NCBI RefSeq assembly: GCF_900010725.2
Contig: NZ_LR734829.1
Location: 1-64,000 of the forward strand
Length of the DNA stretch: 64,000 nt
Direction: 5' to 3'
Source: Planktothrix serta PCC 8927
Lineage (GTDB): Bacteria > Cyanobacteriota > Cyanobacteriia > Cyanobacteriales > Microcoleaceae
A model generated the notes under the pieces. It worked only from the letters and a program-made list of their open reading frames with translations, was not told the origin of the DNA and ran no database searches. Made by a program: the position numbers and the translations under genes. Below, in pieces: positions 8,267-14,792 of the stretch; the first letter of the stretch is position 1; every line of letters begins with the position of its first letter.

Positions 8267-9478
8267 TTATTTTAAATAGGTGAATTTGCCATTTTTTCCC
8301 GTTTCATCCATTTTAATTTGAGCAACATAAAATTGTTCTTGTACTACTTCCCCTTCAGGAGTAAAGGAAATATTGCCTAAAACTGTTTGATATTTTCCTG
8401 CTAAAATGGCTTGATTTAATTGATCTCTTAGCTGTTCTAAGGATAAACTACTAACTTTATTCTTCTGGTCAACGGTTTTCAAAGCATCTACAAATACTTG
8501 AATTCCTGCGAAAGCTTGGGCGGTAAATTGAGGCGGTTCTTTTTTATTTTCAGCTTGATAAGTTTCCCGAAAGGTTTTATTAATTGGATTATCAATTTCA
8601 GGACTATAAGCTTGAGCAATAATCACACCATCACATTCTTTTTGACAGACGGAGAAAATATTAGAAGTATTTAAACCATTGCCGCCAATAATTAATCCTT
8701 GATAACCCAGTTGTCGTAACTGTTTAATTAAGTTTCCACCATCAGCAGCTAGTCCCGAAATAATAATTAAATCGGGGTTTAAATTAATCGTGGCGGTGGC
8801 TTGGTTCTGAAAATCGGTGTCTGTGGTTTGGAATTTTTGCACCGTGACTAAATCTAGGTTTAAATCTTTAACGGTTTGTTGAAAAGTTTCCGTTTCTGAT
8901 TTACTAAAAGCATCATTTTGAGCGAATAAAACGGCTACTTTTTTAAGATTAGGATTAATTTTTAATGCTGCTTGTACCGCGTTAGGGGCGACAACCGCAA
9001 CAGGTGCCGAAACCCTGGCAATATAATCCCCAATTTGAGGAACTCCTTTAGCGGTATTAGAAGGGCCTAAAACGGGGACTTTTGCTCGTTCGGCAATGGG
9101 GTCAGCGGCAAAGGCTTGTTGGGATAAAGAAGGGCCTAAAATTCCCACAACTTTCTCTTGAGTAATTAAAGTATTAAAGGCATTAATAGCGCCTTGTTCA
9201 TCGCCTCCCCCATCTTGAAACGCTAATTTAATCGGAGTTCCATTCACACCTCCTTGTTGATTAAAATACTTTTCTGCCATTTTCGCGCCGATGACTTGTT
9301 CTTGTCCTAATAATGCGGCGTTACTGGTTTGAGCTAGGACAACTCCAATGGGAATTCCATTAGAATTTTGACTGGGAACAGTGTTATTTCCAGAGGGTTG
9401 AGAGGAATTACAGGCTACTACTAAAGAAAAGGTAATCCCTGATAAAAACAGAGGAATAAATTGGCGTCTCTTAATCAT
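8267..9478 (-). CDS. Periplasmic amino-acid-binding lipoprotein of the ABC importer (LivK/NatB type)
   Basis: 403 aa from the ATG at 9478. This start gives a clean lipoprotein signal, MIKRRQFIPLFLSGITFSLV followed by the lipobox VVAC; the longer frame to 9556 would bury the signal 26 residues in. A linker (SSQPSGNNTVPSQNS) is followed by the type I periplasmic-binding fold: IPIGVVLAQTSNAALLGQEQ, the NQQGGVNG segment, VVGILGPSLS and DLIIISGLAADGG. It captures amino acids for LivHMGF. The gene is promoter-proximal in the operon. Confidence 0.88.
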   Translation of the reverse strand: MIKRRQFIPLFLSGITFSLVVACNSSQPSGNNTVPSQNSNGIPIGVVLAQTSNAALLGQEQVIGAKMAEKYFNQQGGVNGTPIKLAFQDGGGDEQGAINAFNTLITQEKVVGILGPSLSQQAFAADPIAERAKVPVLGPSNTAKGVPQIGDYIARVSAPVAVVAPNAVQAALKINPNLKKVAVLFAQNDAFSKSETETFQQTVKDLNLDLVTVQKFQTTDTDFQNQATATINLNPDLIIISGLAADGGNLIKQLRQLGYQGLIIGGNGLNTSNIFSVCQKECDGVIIAQAYSPEIDNPINKTFRETYQAENKKEPPQFTAQAFAGIQVFVDALKTVDQKNKVSSLSLEQLRDQLNQAILAGKYQTVLGNISFTPEGEVVQEQFYVAQIKMDETGKNGKFTYLK

Positions 9479-9889
9479 TAGGGTGCAAATCCTGCCAGAA
9501 ATGAGTTGTCTTGCACTTAGAATTAAACTCCTGAGTGCAAGGGGGATGGCTGCCAATTATACAACTGTCTGGGAGCGGATACAAGCTGATCTTGAAAGCA
9601 GTGATCAGCGTCAAAATATATGACAGTTTGATAGTTCAATTAGGCGGAATGGAATATCAAGCTGAGGATTGAATTGCCTACATTGAAAACCTCTTATTTT
9701 ACGGCTTAATTTTCACCGGAAAATGAGGAAGAATGCAGTTGAGATTTCCGGGGATTAAGCTACATTTACCTTATGTTAACCTATACTTAACCAAAAACCA
9801 ATCCCTTCTTAATATTTATTTAACTAAATATTCTTAAACCTACGGCTCTCCTGAATCAATCCCTTTTGCTCAAAAATTTTTAACACCAA
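9479..9889. other. Intergenic region upstream of the amino-acid importer operon
   Basis: About 410 bp with no convincing open frame, repeat or hairpin. It must hold the promoter of the importer operon. I could not single out a convincing -35/-10 pair. Confidence 0.4.
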
Positions 9890-10570
9890 TCAAATAGGAT
9901 TGCTATATTTGATTAATTGTTGGTAACAAACGCCACAAAAATAAAAACACCACGTTATAATCCCCATTAATTTACTTCCATCTTCTAATAGAAAAAACCA
10001 GTCACTTTTGAACCCTATATAATCAATTTTTATAGGTAAAAAATCTAAAAAGATTGAAACAATAAAGAGGAGCAGAGCTAGGGCTAAAATTTTGAATTGA
10101 GTAAATTTTAAGATAATTTTTCTAAAATAGATTAAATGAAAAATAACCCAAATTAATTCTGCTACTATAACTATATCTTCTGAAATTCGGAGAAGATAGG
10201 GCAACCATTGCTCATGCAGCATCAATAAATCATCTAGCATCAGCCACAAAGAAATTAATCCCGATAATCCAATAAAATTTTTGATTTGTTTATCAAGATT
10301 ATGTCTGGGCTTAATCAGGAAAAAAGTGAAAGTACAAATAGCCCAACTAAAGCACCAGGTTAAAATACCAAAATTAGAAATTAATCCGGTATAACTAGGC
10401 ACTTTTGTTATCGAAAAAATATCTCTTGTTAATATATGAACGGGAACACGTTGTTGCCATGCCACAATCAATAATACAATTAAAAAGGGTGCATACAACT
10501 TCAGTAATGTTAAAGTTGTTTGATTCGGGATAATTTTTCTAAAATTAGACACAAGAAAATATCCTTTCAT
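9890..10570 (-). CDS. Hypothetical six-helix integral membrane protein
   Basis: 226 aa from the ATG at 10570; the open frame continues to a TTG at 10603. Six hydrophobic segments are visible, at about residues 20-40, 58-80, 92-112, 122-140, 157-177 and 195-213. The third helix contains an acidic, His-containing turn (LMLDDLLMLHE) that could bind metal or be catalytic. I do not recognise the family. It stands alone between the importer operon and a stretch of degraded sequence, and transcription would run away from the GUN4 gene. Confidence 0.6.
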   Translation of the reverse strand: MKGYFLVSNFRKIIPNQTTLTLLKLYAPFLIVLLIVAWQQRVPVHILTRDIFSITKVPSYTGLISNFGILTWCFSWAICTFTFFLIKPRHNLDKQIKNFIGLSGLISLWLMLDDLLMLHEQWLPYLLRISEDIVIVAELIWVIFHLIYFRKIILKFTQFKILALALLLFIVSIFLDFLPIKIDYIGFKSDWFFLLEDGSKLMGIITWCFYFCGVCYQQLIKYSNPI

Positions 10571-11047
10571 GGGAATAAAAGCAAGGGAAGAAAGGGTGAT
10601 CAAAAAACTAACAATACTAGAGATTTGTGCCTGGTGGTTGTTCTCTGGAACTTGAAGGCTAACCTGATCTTAATCTTTTTTTTAACAGATGTTAACCCTT
10701 TTGAGGTTAATTTCTCAAACAGAAGAGATAAATCCCTCTGTAGATAGATATTTGGTTCTTAACATTAATATTTTAATTGAGTTGTAATTTTAAAATTAAC
10801 CATTTTTCTAATAAAATAATAAAACTGAATACGCAGGAAAATGGGATCGCATTTATCTACCTGGCTAAAGTTTGTGTTAATAGCGAAATTCAAGATAGGT
10901 AGAACCTAGAAACCAGGGGCTGTTTATGCGCGATTAAATAGTTATCAATCTGCGATCGCTAATTTTAATCAAGAAGAGAAATACTTCTTCTACAAGTTCA
11001 AGTCGAAGTCGAAGTCGAAGTCGAAGTCGGAGAAGACGATAACAGAC
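10571..11047. other. Non-coding stretch with TPR-like gene remnant and hexamer repeat
   Basis: The first 300 bp show nothing clear. Near 10895-10918 there is a fragment (GGTAGAACCTAGAAACCAGG) of the palindromic repeat seen at 8152. From about 10916 to 11074 on the plus strand one frame reads GAVYARLNSYQSAIANFNQ, a good match to a TPR helix pair, with no start codon. It then runs into five AAGTCG hexamers (11000-11029) encoding KS repeats. I read it as the tail of a broken TPR gene. Confidence 0.45.
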
Positions 11048-11074
11048 TTAAAACCCACAATTAGGGTTAATTAA
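10916..11074 (+). pseudogene. Truncated TPR-protein tail fragment
   Basis: An open frame without a usable start encodes a TPR-like motif (YARLNSYQSAIANFNQ) followed by a lysine/serine hexamer-repeat tail, and stops at 11072-11074. The end overlaps the 3' end of the convergent GUN4 gene by about 27 bp. The match is to the general TPR pattern [Y..LG.Y..AI.DFNQ] only, so the parent gene cannot be named. Confidence 0.35.
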
Positions 11075-12067
11075 CAGTCGCCAAGTCCGGTTAAAACCCG
11101 AACCAAAGGTATCATAACTGTGACCTAATCGATAGGGAAAATGTCCCAAGGGAACCGTTTTGGGATCACCTTTCTCATAGGTCATATCACGAGGATCAAT
11201 ACGCCAACCCACCGCTTGTTCAAATTGTTCATAACGGTCTTCGAGTTTCTCCGAAGAATTACCGATGGATTTTAAAATTTTACCTTGAACACTTAAACCA
11301 AACCGCCCCTTAGAGTATTTCACCCATAGCTGATCAACCCCCTGGAGTTCCGAACAGGGAATTTCAGAAATTACCAAGGGAGCCGGAACATGAGGATAAT
11401 TTTCAATCGGAATTCGGTACTTTTCAAACAATTCTAAGGTTTTTAAGTCTGCTTTTATCCATTGACCCGTTGCTAACGCATCAATGACAGCACAGTATTT
11501 AACTCGATGGGTCATGGAGGCGACCCCATTCCAAACACCCCCACTGACCCCGTTTCCGGTGGTGGCGGGTAAATGTCCATCGGGTGCGTGATCAGAAAAA
11601 TTCAGTTGATCGTATTTAAGCCACTGACCTCCCCGACGCCAACCGACGCGATCGCCAAATTTCTCAGCCATCTCCGGGGTATAGTTACCAATTATCCCCC
11701 CTAAAGATGTCCAAATTTTTTCCTGTTGGTTAAACCCAAACCGACCATCACTATAATAATTCCACAATCGATTTATGGTTTGTAAATCCTCACAAACTAA
11801 ACCTTCTACATCAGCTTGACTTAACCAACCTTCTGCTTGTCGGTTACTCAGTTTGAGTAAAATTCTAAAGGTTTCTTGATCCGCTTCTTTCCAGCGATAC
11901 TCTGCTAATAATTGTTTGAGTTGTTGATAGTTTATATTGGCATTTGATGTTAGGTTAAAGACGGGATCGGGTTTAGGGGGTGGAGACGAGAACTGACAAG
12001 CCTGAAGACCCCAGGAAAATATAAGTACAATCCACAAATATCGCCAAGTTGAAGATTTTTTTAACAT
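11048..12067 (-). CDS. Lipoprotein with two GUN4-type domains
   Basis: 339 aa. The N-terminus is a lipoprotein signal (YLWIVLIFSWGLQAC, Cys at about 24) and a proline-rich spacer. Residues about 40-190 form a GUN4 module: paired helices (YQQLKQLLAEYRWKEADQET), then LSQADVEGLVCEDLQTINRLW, YYSDGRFGFNQQ and an RVGWRRGGQWL strand. A second, shorter module (about 205-335) repeats the pattern with IPCSELQGVDQLW, YSKGRFGLSVQ and AVGWRIDPRDM. GUN4 proteins bind porphyrins and activate Mg-chelatase in the cytoplasm. An exported tandem version is unlikely to do exactly that and may be a tetrapyrrole-binding or sensory lipoprotein. Confidence 0.8.
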   Translation of the reverse strand: MLKKSSTWRYLWIVLIFSWGLQACQFSSPPPKPDPVFNLTSNANINYQQLKQLLAEYRWKEADQETFRILLKLSNRQAEGWLSQADVEGLVCEDLQTINRLWNYYSDGRFGFNQQEKIWTSLGGIIGNYTPEMAEKFGDRVGWRRGGQWLKYDQLNFSDHAPDGHLPATTGNGVSGGVWNGVASMTHRVKYCAVIDALATGQWIKADLKTLELFEKYRIPIENYPHVPAPLVISEIPCSELQGVDQLWVKYSKGRFGLSVQGKILKSIGNSSEKLEDRYEQFEQAVGWRIDPRDMTYEKGDPKTVPLGHFPYRLGHSYDTFGSGFNRTWRLLINPNCGF

Positions 12068-12270
12068 ATTGAAGGTGTTCCTATTTAGAGAAATAGTGCA
12101 GATAAATTCTAGGTTTTCAATTTCTCTAACTTTTTACAAACTTATTCAATATAATGCAACTTTTATGACATATATCGACATTTCCTTATAAAAAATTAAT
12201 AAAAATATGCTTTTAATAGCTATAATCATGATATTATCAATAATATTCTGGACGTAGTAAGTCAAAAACC

Positions 12271-12675
12271 ATGTCTTTTTTGAGAAAAGGATTGATTTTT
12301 TTCCTAGCCTGCTTAGTCGGTTTTACCGTTACGATTACCCATCATTTTCACTTTTCTCCCGTTTCCGCTACGGAAACAACAATCATTGCTCAAGTTCCGA
12401 CAGTTAATTTGAGTCAACTTCCAGCAGAAGCCCGGAATACTTTAAAATTAATTGCTCAAGGTGGCCCTTTTCCTTACCCAGAAAAAGATGGCTCAACTTT
12501 CTTTAATCGAGAAAAATTATTACCCAATAAACCCAATGGCTATTATCGGGAATATACCATACCAACTCCAGGGGTAAGCCATCGGGGAGCAAGGCGCTTT
12601 GTTGTCGGTAGTCAGGGGGAAATTTATTACACCAGCGACCATTATCAAAGTTTTTTGAGGGTTTTAAGACAATGA
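12271..12675 (+). CDS. Secreted guanine-specific ribonuclease (barnase/RNase Sa-like)
   Basis: 134 aa. A signal peptide (MSFLRKGLIFFLACLVGFTV) is followed by a compact microbial RNase domain (about 45-134). Family landmarks are LPAEARNTLKLI, GGPFPYPEKDG, FNREKLLP, then YYREYTIPTPG (catalytic Glu), RGARRFVV (catalytic Arg) and YYTSDHYQSF (catalytic His). All three catalytic residues of the RNase Sa/barnase family appear present, so the enzyme should cleave RNA after guanosine. Its stop overlaps the start of the barstar gene by ATGA, so toxin and inhibitor are translationally coupled. Confidence 0.88.
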   Translation: MSFLRKGLIFFLACLVGFTVTITHHFHFSPVSATETTIIAQVPTVNLSQLPAEARNTLKLIAQGGPFPYPEKDGSTFFNREKLLPNKPNGYYREYTIPTPGVSHRGARRFVVGSQGEIYYTSDHYQSFLRVLRQ

Positions 12676-13079
12676 ATCAAATATTAGATCTTATCCAGGG
12701 TAAAAGTCAGCCTAATATTTATCAGTTTCCCTTAGATATTTCGGCTGAGGAATTATCTAAACTTTGTCAAAACTATAACTGTCAGTTATTTTATTTTGAC
12801 GGTAGCACAATTAACAATAAAGCTGATTTTCTAAAAACAGCCAGCACGGTGATGAATTTACCCGAATATTTTGGCTATAATTGGGATGCTTGGCAAGATT
12901 GTCTAACTGATCTTAGTTGGTTTGAAGCTTCATCTTATTTGCTTGTTTATGATCAATGGCAAAATTTTGCTGAGAATTATCCTAATGATTGGCAAATTTT
13001 ACAGGATATTTTTTCAGAAGCGATCGCCTATTGGCTAAAGAGAAATAAGCGGTTTTATGTATTATTAGTCAATCCTTGA
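12672..13079 (+). CDS. Barstar-like ribonuclease inhibitor (immunity protein)
   Basis: 135 aa. The barstar core is visible: a beta strand ending in FYFDGSTINNKADFLKTAS, then PEYFGYNWDAWQDCLTDLSW, the conserved helix that plugs the barnase active site (Trp-Asp with acidic residues), and a C-terminal FYVLLVNP strand. It should bind and neutralise the RNase encoded directly upstream, which it overlaps by 4 bp. The pair protects the producer while the RNase crosses the cytoplasm on its way out. A strong terminator follows at 13117. Confidence 0.88.
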   Translation: MNQILDLIQGKSQPNIYQFPLDISAEELSKLCQNYNCQLFYFDGSTINNKADFLKTASTVMNLPEYFGYNWDAWQDCLTDLSWFEASSYLLVYDQWQNFAENYPNDWQILQDIFSEAIAYWLKRNKRFYVLLVNP

Positions 13080-13116
13080 TTTTCCTCGTTGCTAGGTTTG
13101 ACCTGGCAATAGTTTC

Positions 13117-13140
13117 TAGCAGGCAAAGCCTGCTATTTTT
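13117..13140 (+). terminator. Rho-independent terminator of the RNase-barstar operon
   Basis: The stem TAGCAGGC (13117-13124) pairs perfectly with GCCTGCTA (13128-13135) across an AAA loop and is followed directly by five T. It lies inside the same dispersed repeat family as 8152-8251 and starts 38 bp after the barstar stop. Confidence 0.8.
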
Positions 13141-13237
13141 GTTGGAGACTCTACCTCTATTCTTGATGAATTTCGCTACCCGAAAAATAGCTGTGCCCGT
13201 TGTGTAAGCCTCGGAGTTCTTACAATGCGATCGCACC

Positions 13238-13283
13238 GTCATATCTTAGTATATACCAAATAAGGTATATACTAAGATATGAC
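13238..13283. promoter_or_regulatory. 20-bp perfect inverted repeat covering the start codon of a toxin gene
   Basis: The arms at 13238-13257 and 13264-13283 are fully complementary with a 6-nt spacer; the core is TTAGTATATACC/GGTATATACTAA. The ATG of the HigB/RelE-type toxin (13279-13281) lies inside the right arm. This is a likely operator for the downstream XRE antitoxin or the toxin-antitoxin complex. In RNA it would sequester the toxin start codon. Confidence 0.75.
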
Positions 13284-13632
13284 TGATAAACCCATTCGCT
13301 GGATAGGATCATCCCTAGAAGATTTATCAAATTTTCCAGAGTCAGCCCGTCGTAAAGCTGGTTTTCAGCTTCGTGCTATTCAGAGAGGAGAGACACCTTC
13401 CGACTTTAAACCAATGTCTATTGTTGGTTTAGGAGTTGAAGAAATCCGTATTCGAGTTAATGATGCTTATCGCATCTTCTATGTTGCCCGGTTTGAGGAA
13501 GCTATTTATGTACTCCATGCTTTCCAAAAGAAGACTCAAAAAACCTCAAAAATAGATATAGAAATTGGACAAAAGCGTTATCAACAAATGTTGCAATACC
13601 GACAGTTTCATAAACAAGGAATGGACAAATGA
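13279..13632 (+). CDS. Type II toxin, HigB/RelE superfamily (phage Gp49-like)
   Basis: 117 aa. It has the Gp49/HigB-like pattern: IRWIGSSLEDLSNFPESARRKAGFQLRAIQRG, KPMSIVGLGVEEIRIRVNDAYRIFYVARF, then YVLHAFQKKTQKTS. The last segment, with a conserved Phe-x-Lys-Lys-x-x-x-Thr, is the usual active-site region of these ribosome-dependent mRNA interferases. It overlaps the antitoxin by ATGA at 13629. There is no good ribosome-binding site, and the start codon sits in a long inverted repeat, which suggests tight translational control. Confidence 0.85.
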   Translation: MTDKPIRWIGSSLEDLSNFPESARRKAGFQLRAIQRGETPSDFKPMSIVGLGVEEIRIRVNDAYRIFYVARFEEAIYVLHAFQKKTQKTSKIDIEIGQKRYQQMLQYRQFHKQGMDK

Positions 13633-13934
13633 GCCAGAATCAAGTTCCTGAAATTATTCAAGGTCGCACTAATGTATTTGAAGATTTAGGCTTTGCGCCT
13701 GAAGAAGCTCTCAATCTCAAAATTCGTGCTGATCTCATGTTAACAATTAAACATTTTATTCAGACAAAAGGATGGACTCAAAAGCAAGCTGCTGTATTTT
13801 TTGGCGAGACTCAACCTCGCATTAGTGATTTGATGAATGGCGATATCGAAAGATTTAGTATTGATAAATTAGTGATAATGATAGCTAAAGCAGGTATGGA
13901 TATTCGTGTTGAAGTCAATATAAAAGCAGCCTAA
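13629..13934 (+). CDS. XRE-family antitoxin of the HigB-like pair
   Basis: 101 aa. A helix-turn-helix is clear in MLTIKHFIQTKGWTQKQAAVFFGETQPRISDLMNGDIERFSIDKLVIMIAKAG. The arrangement is that of the HigA-like antitoxins that follow Gp49-type toxins. It should bind and neutralise the upstream toxin and repress the operon through the inverted repeat at 13238. Toxin first and antitoxin second is the normal order for this class. Confidence 0.85.
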   Translation: MSQNQVPEIIQGRTNVFEDLGFAPEEALNLKIRADLMLTIKHFIQTKGWTQKQAAVFFGETQPRISDLMNGDIERFSIDKLVIMIAKAGMDIRVEVNIKAA

Positions 13935-14036
13935 AAGTTCTGTGAAATTCGAGAAAAAGGAAAAGGCTATCAATCGATGATGAATACCGTACTGCGCTCT
14001 TATTTTGAACATGAGGTGAACACGACTCAAGAATAA
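13935..14036 (+). pseudogene. BrnA-like antitoxin tail fragment fused in frame after the XRE stop
   Basis: Directly after the TAA of the XRE gene, the same frame reads EKGKGYQSMMNTVLRSYFEHE and stops at 14034. GKGYQ....N.VLR.Y is the C-terminal signature of BrnA-type ribbon-helix-helix antitoxins. No BrnT toxin gene is nearby. It is probably a relic of another toxin-antitoxin module, and it would be translated only by readthrough. Confidence 0.5.
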
Positions 14037-14078
14037 GTCATTACTAATCAATACCTTAGTTTAATCAGGAGAGTTGAT

Positions 14079-14540
14079 ATGATTGTTATTGATATAGACA
14101 ATATTAGAGATACAATTAAGGAGTTAACAATTCCCCTGAAATCATACCCTGATGATTTTCTAGGATTTTATCAGAGGATTAACAACAGTATTTCTGCTGA
14201 AATCAATATCATTAAACAGTTAGATGGGATTGATTTAATTATTGTTGAAAATTTGTATAAAAATTATTATCGTTCAGAAATTAGTCCTCATGTCATTATC
14301 CAAAAACATGAACAGGAAACAGTCAATATTTGGATTTTAGGCAATTTTGAACATGAAAATCAAATTGTTTGGGAATTATCAGAAGTTTTTGCAGACTTTT
14401 ATGTTGAATTTTTGCTGATGCCTATTTTTCATGTTTTTAACTATGCTGATATTAAACCAAACTTAATACAGGAATTTCAACAGGGAATCATTGTCTATGA
14501 GTGCGAAGAAAATTTATCGAGAAAAGTTTCTCTATCCTGA
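14079..14540 (+). CDS. Hypothetical protein
   Basis: 153 aa, with a good ribosome-binding site (CAGGAGAG) in front of the ATG. The protein looks soluble and mixed alpha/beta. The DLIIVENLYKNYYRSEISPHVII and FADFYVEFLLMPIF segments, and an end (IQEFQQGIIVYECEE) that recalls small nucleotidyltransferase-like proteins, are only weak hints. I do not recognise the family. A 52-aa frame overlaps its 3' end, so the two could form a small two-gene accessory module next to the toxin-antitoxin genes. Confidence 0.55.
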   Translation: MIVIDIDNIRDTIKELTIPLKSYPDDFLGFYQRINNSISAEINIIKQLDGIDLIIVENLYKNYYRSEISPHVIIQKHEQETVNIWILGNFEHENQIVWELSEVFADFYVEFLLMPIFHVFNYADIKPNLIQEFQQGIIVYECEENLSRKVSLS

Positions 14541-14655
14541 GTTTCAATCTGATGATACTTATAAAGCACCTCAAGAGCAAATTACCATAACTCAGGCTAG
14601 ATTATTAATTCAAGATGTTGATAGAATTGTTAATCAAATTATAAATCTAATTTAA
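14497..14655 (+). CDS. Small hypothetical protein overlapping the 3' end of the preceding gene
   Basis: 52 aa starting MSAKKIYREKFLYPEF, with AGGGA about 10 nt upstream. It overlaps the 153-aa gene by 44 bp in another frame. The C-terminal half (ITQARLLIQDVDRIVNQIINLI) would form an amphipathic helix. Overlap with a shared direction is typical of toxin-antitoxin-like pairs, but no family is recognised. Confidence 0.45.
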   Translation: MSAKKIYREKFLYPEFQSDDTYKAPQEQITITQARLLIQDVDRIVNQIINLI

Positions 14656-14792
14656 CACTGTAAATCCAGTCACCCCTTTAGCCCTACAATAGAAGAAATG
14701 AACCAAAACACTAACGAGGGGAAAGAATTGTCAGAACTTCCTGATATTTTCTCCCCTTTGTCATGCTGTATCGTTATTGGAGACTTTAAACA

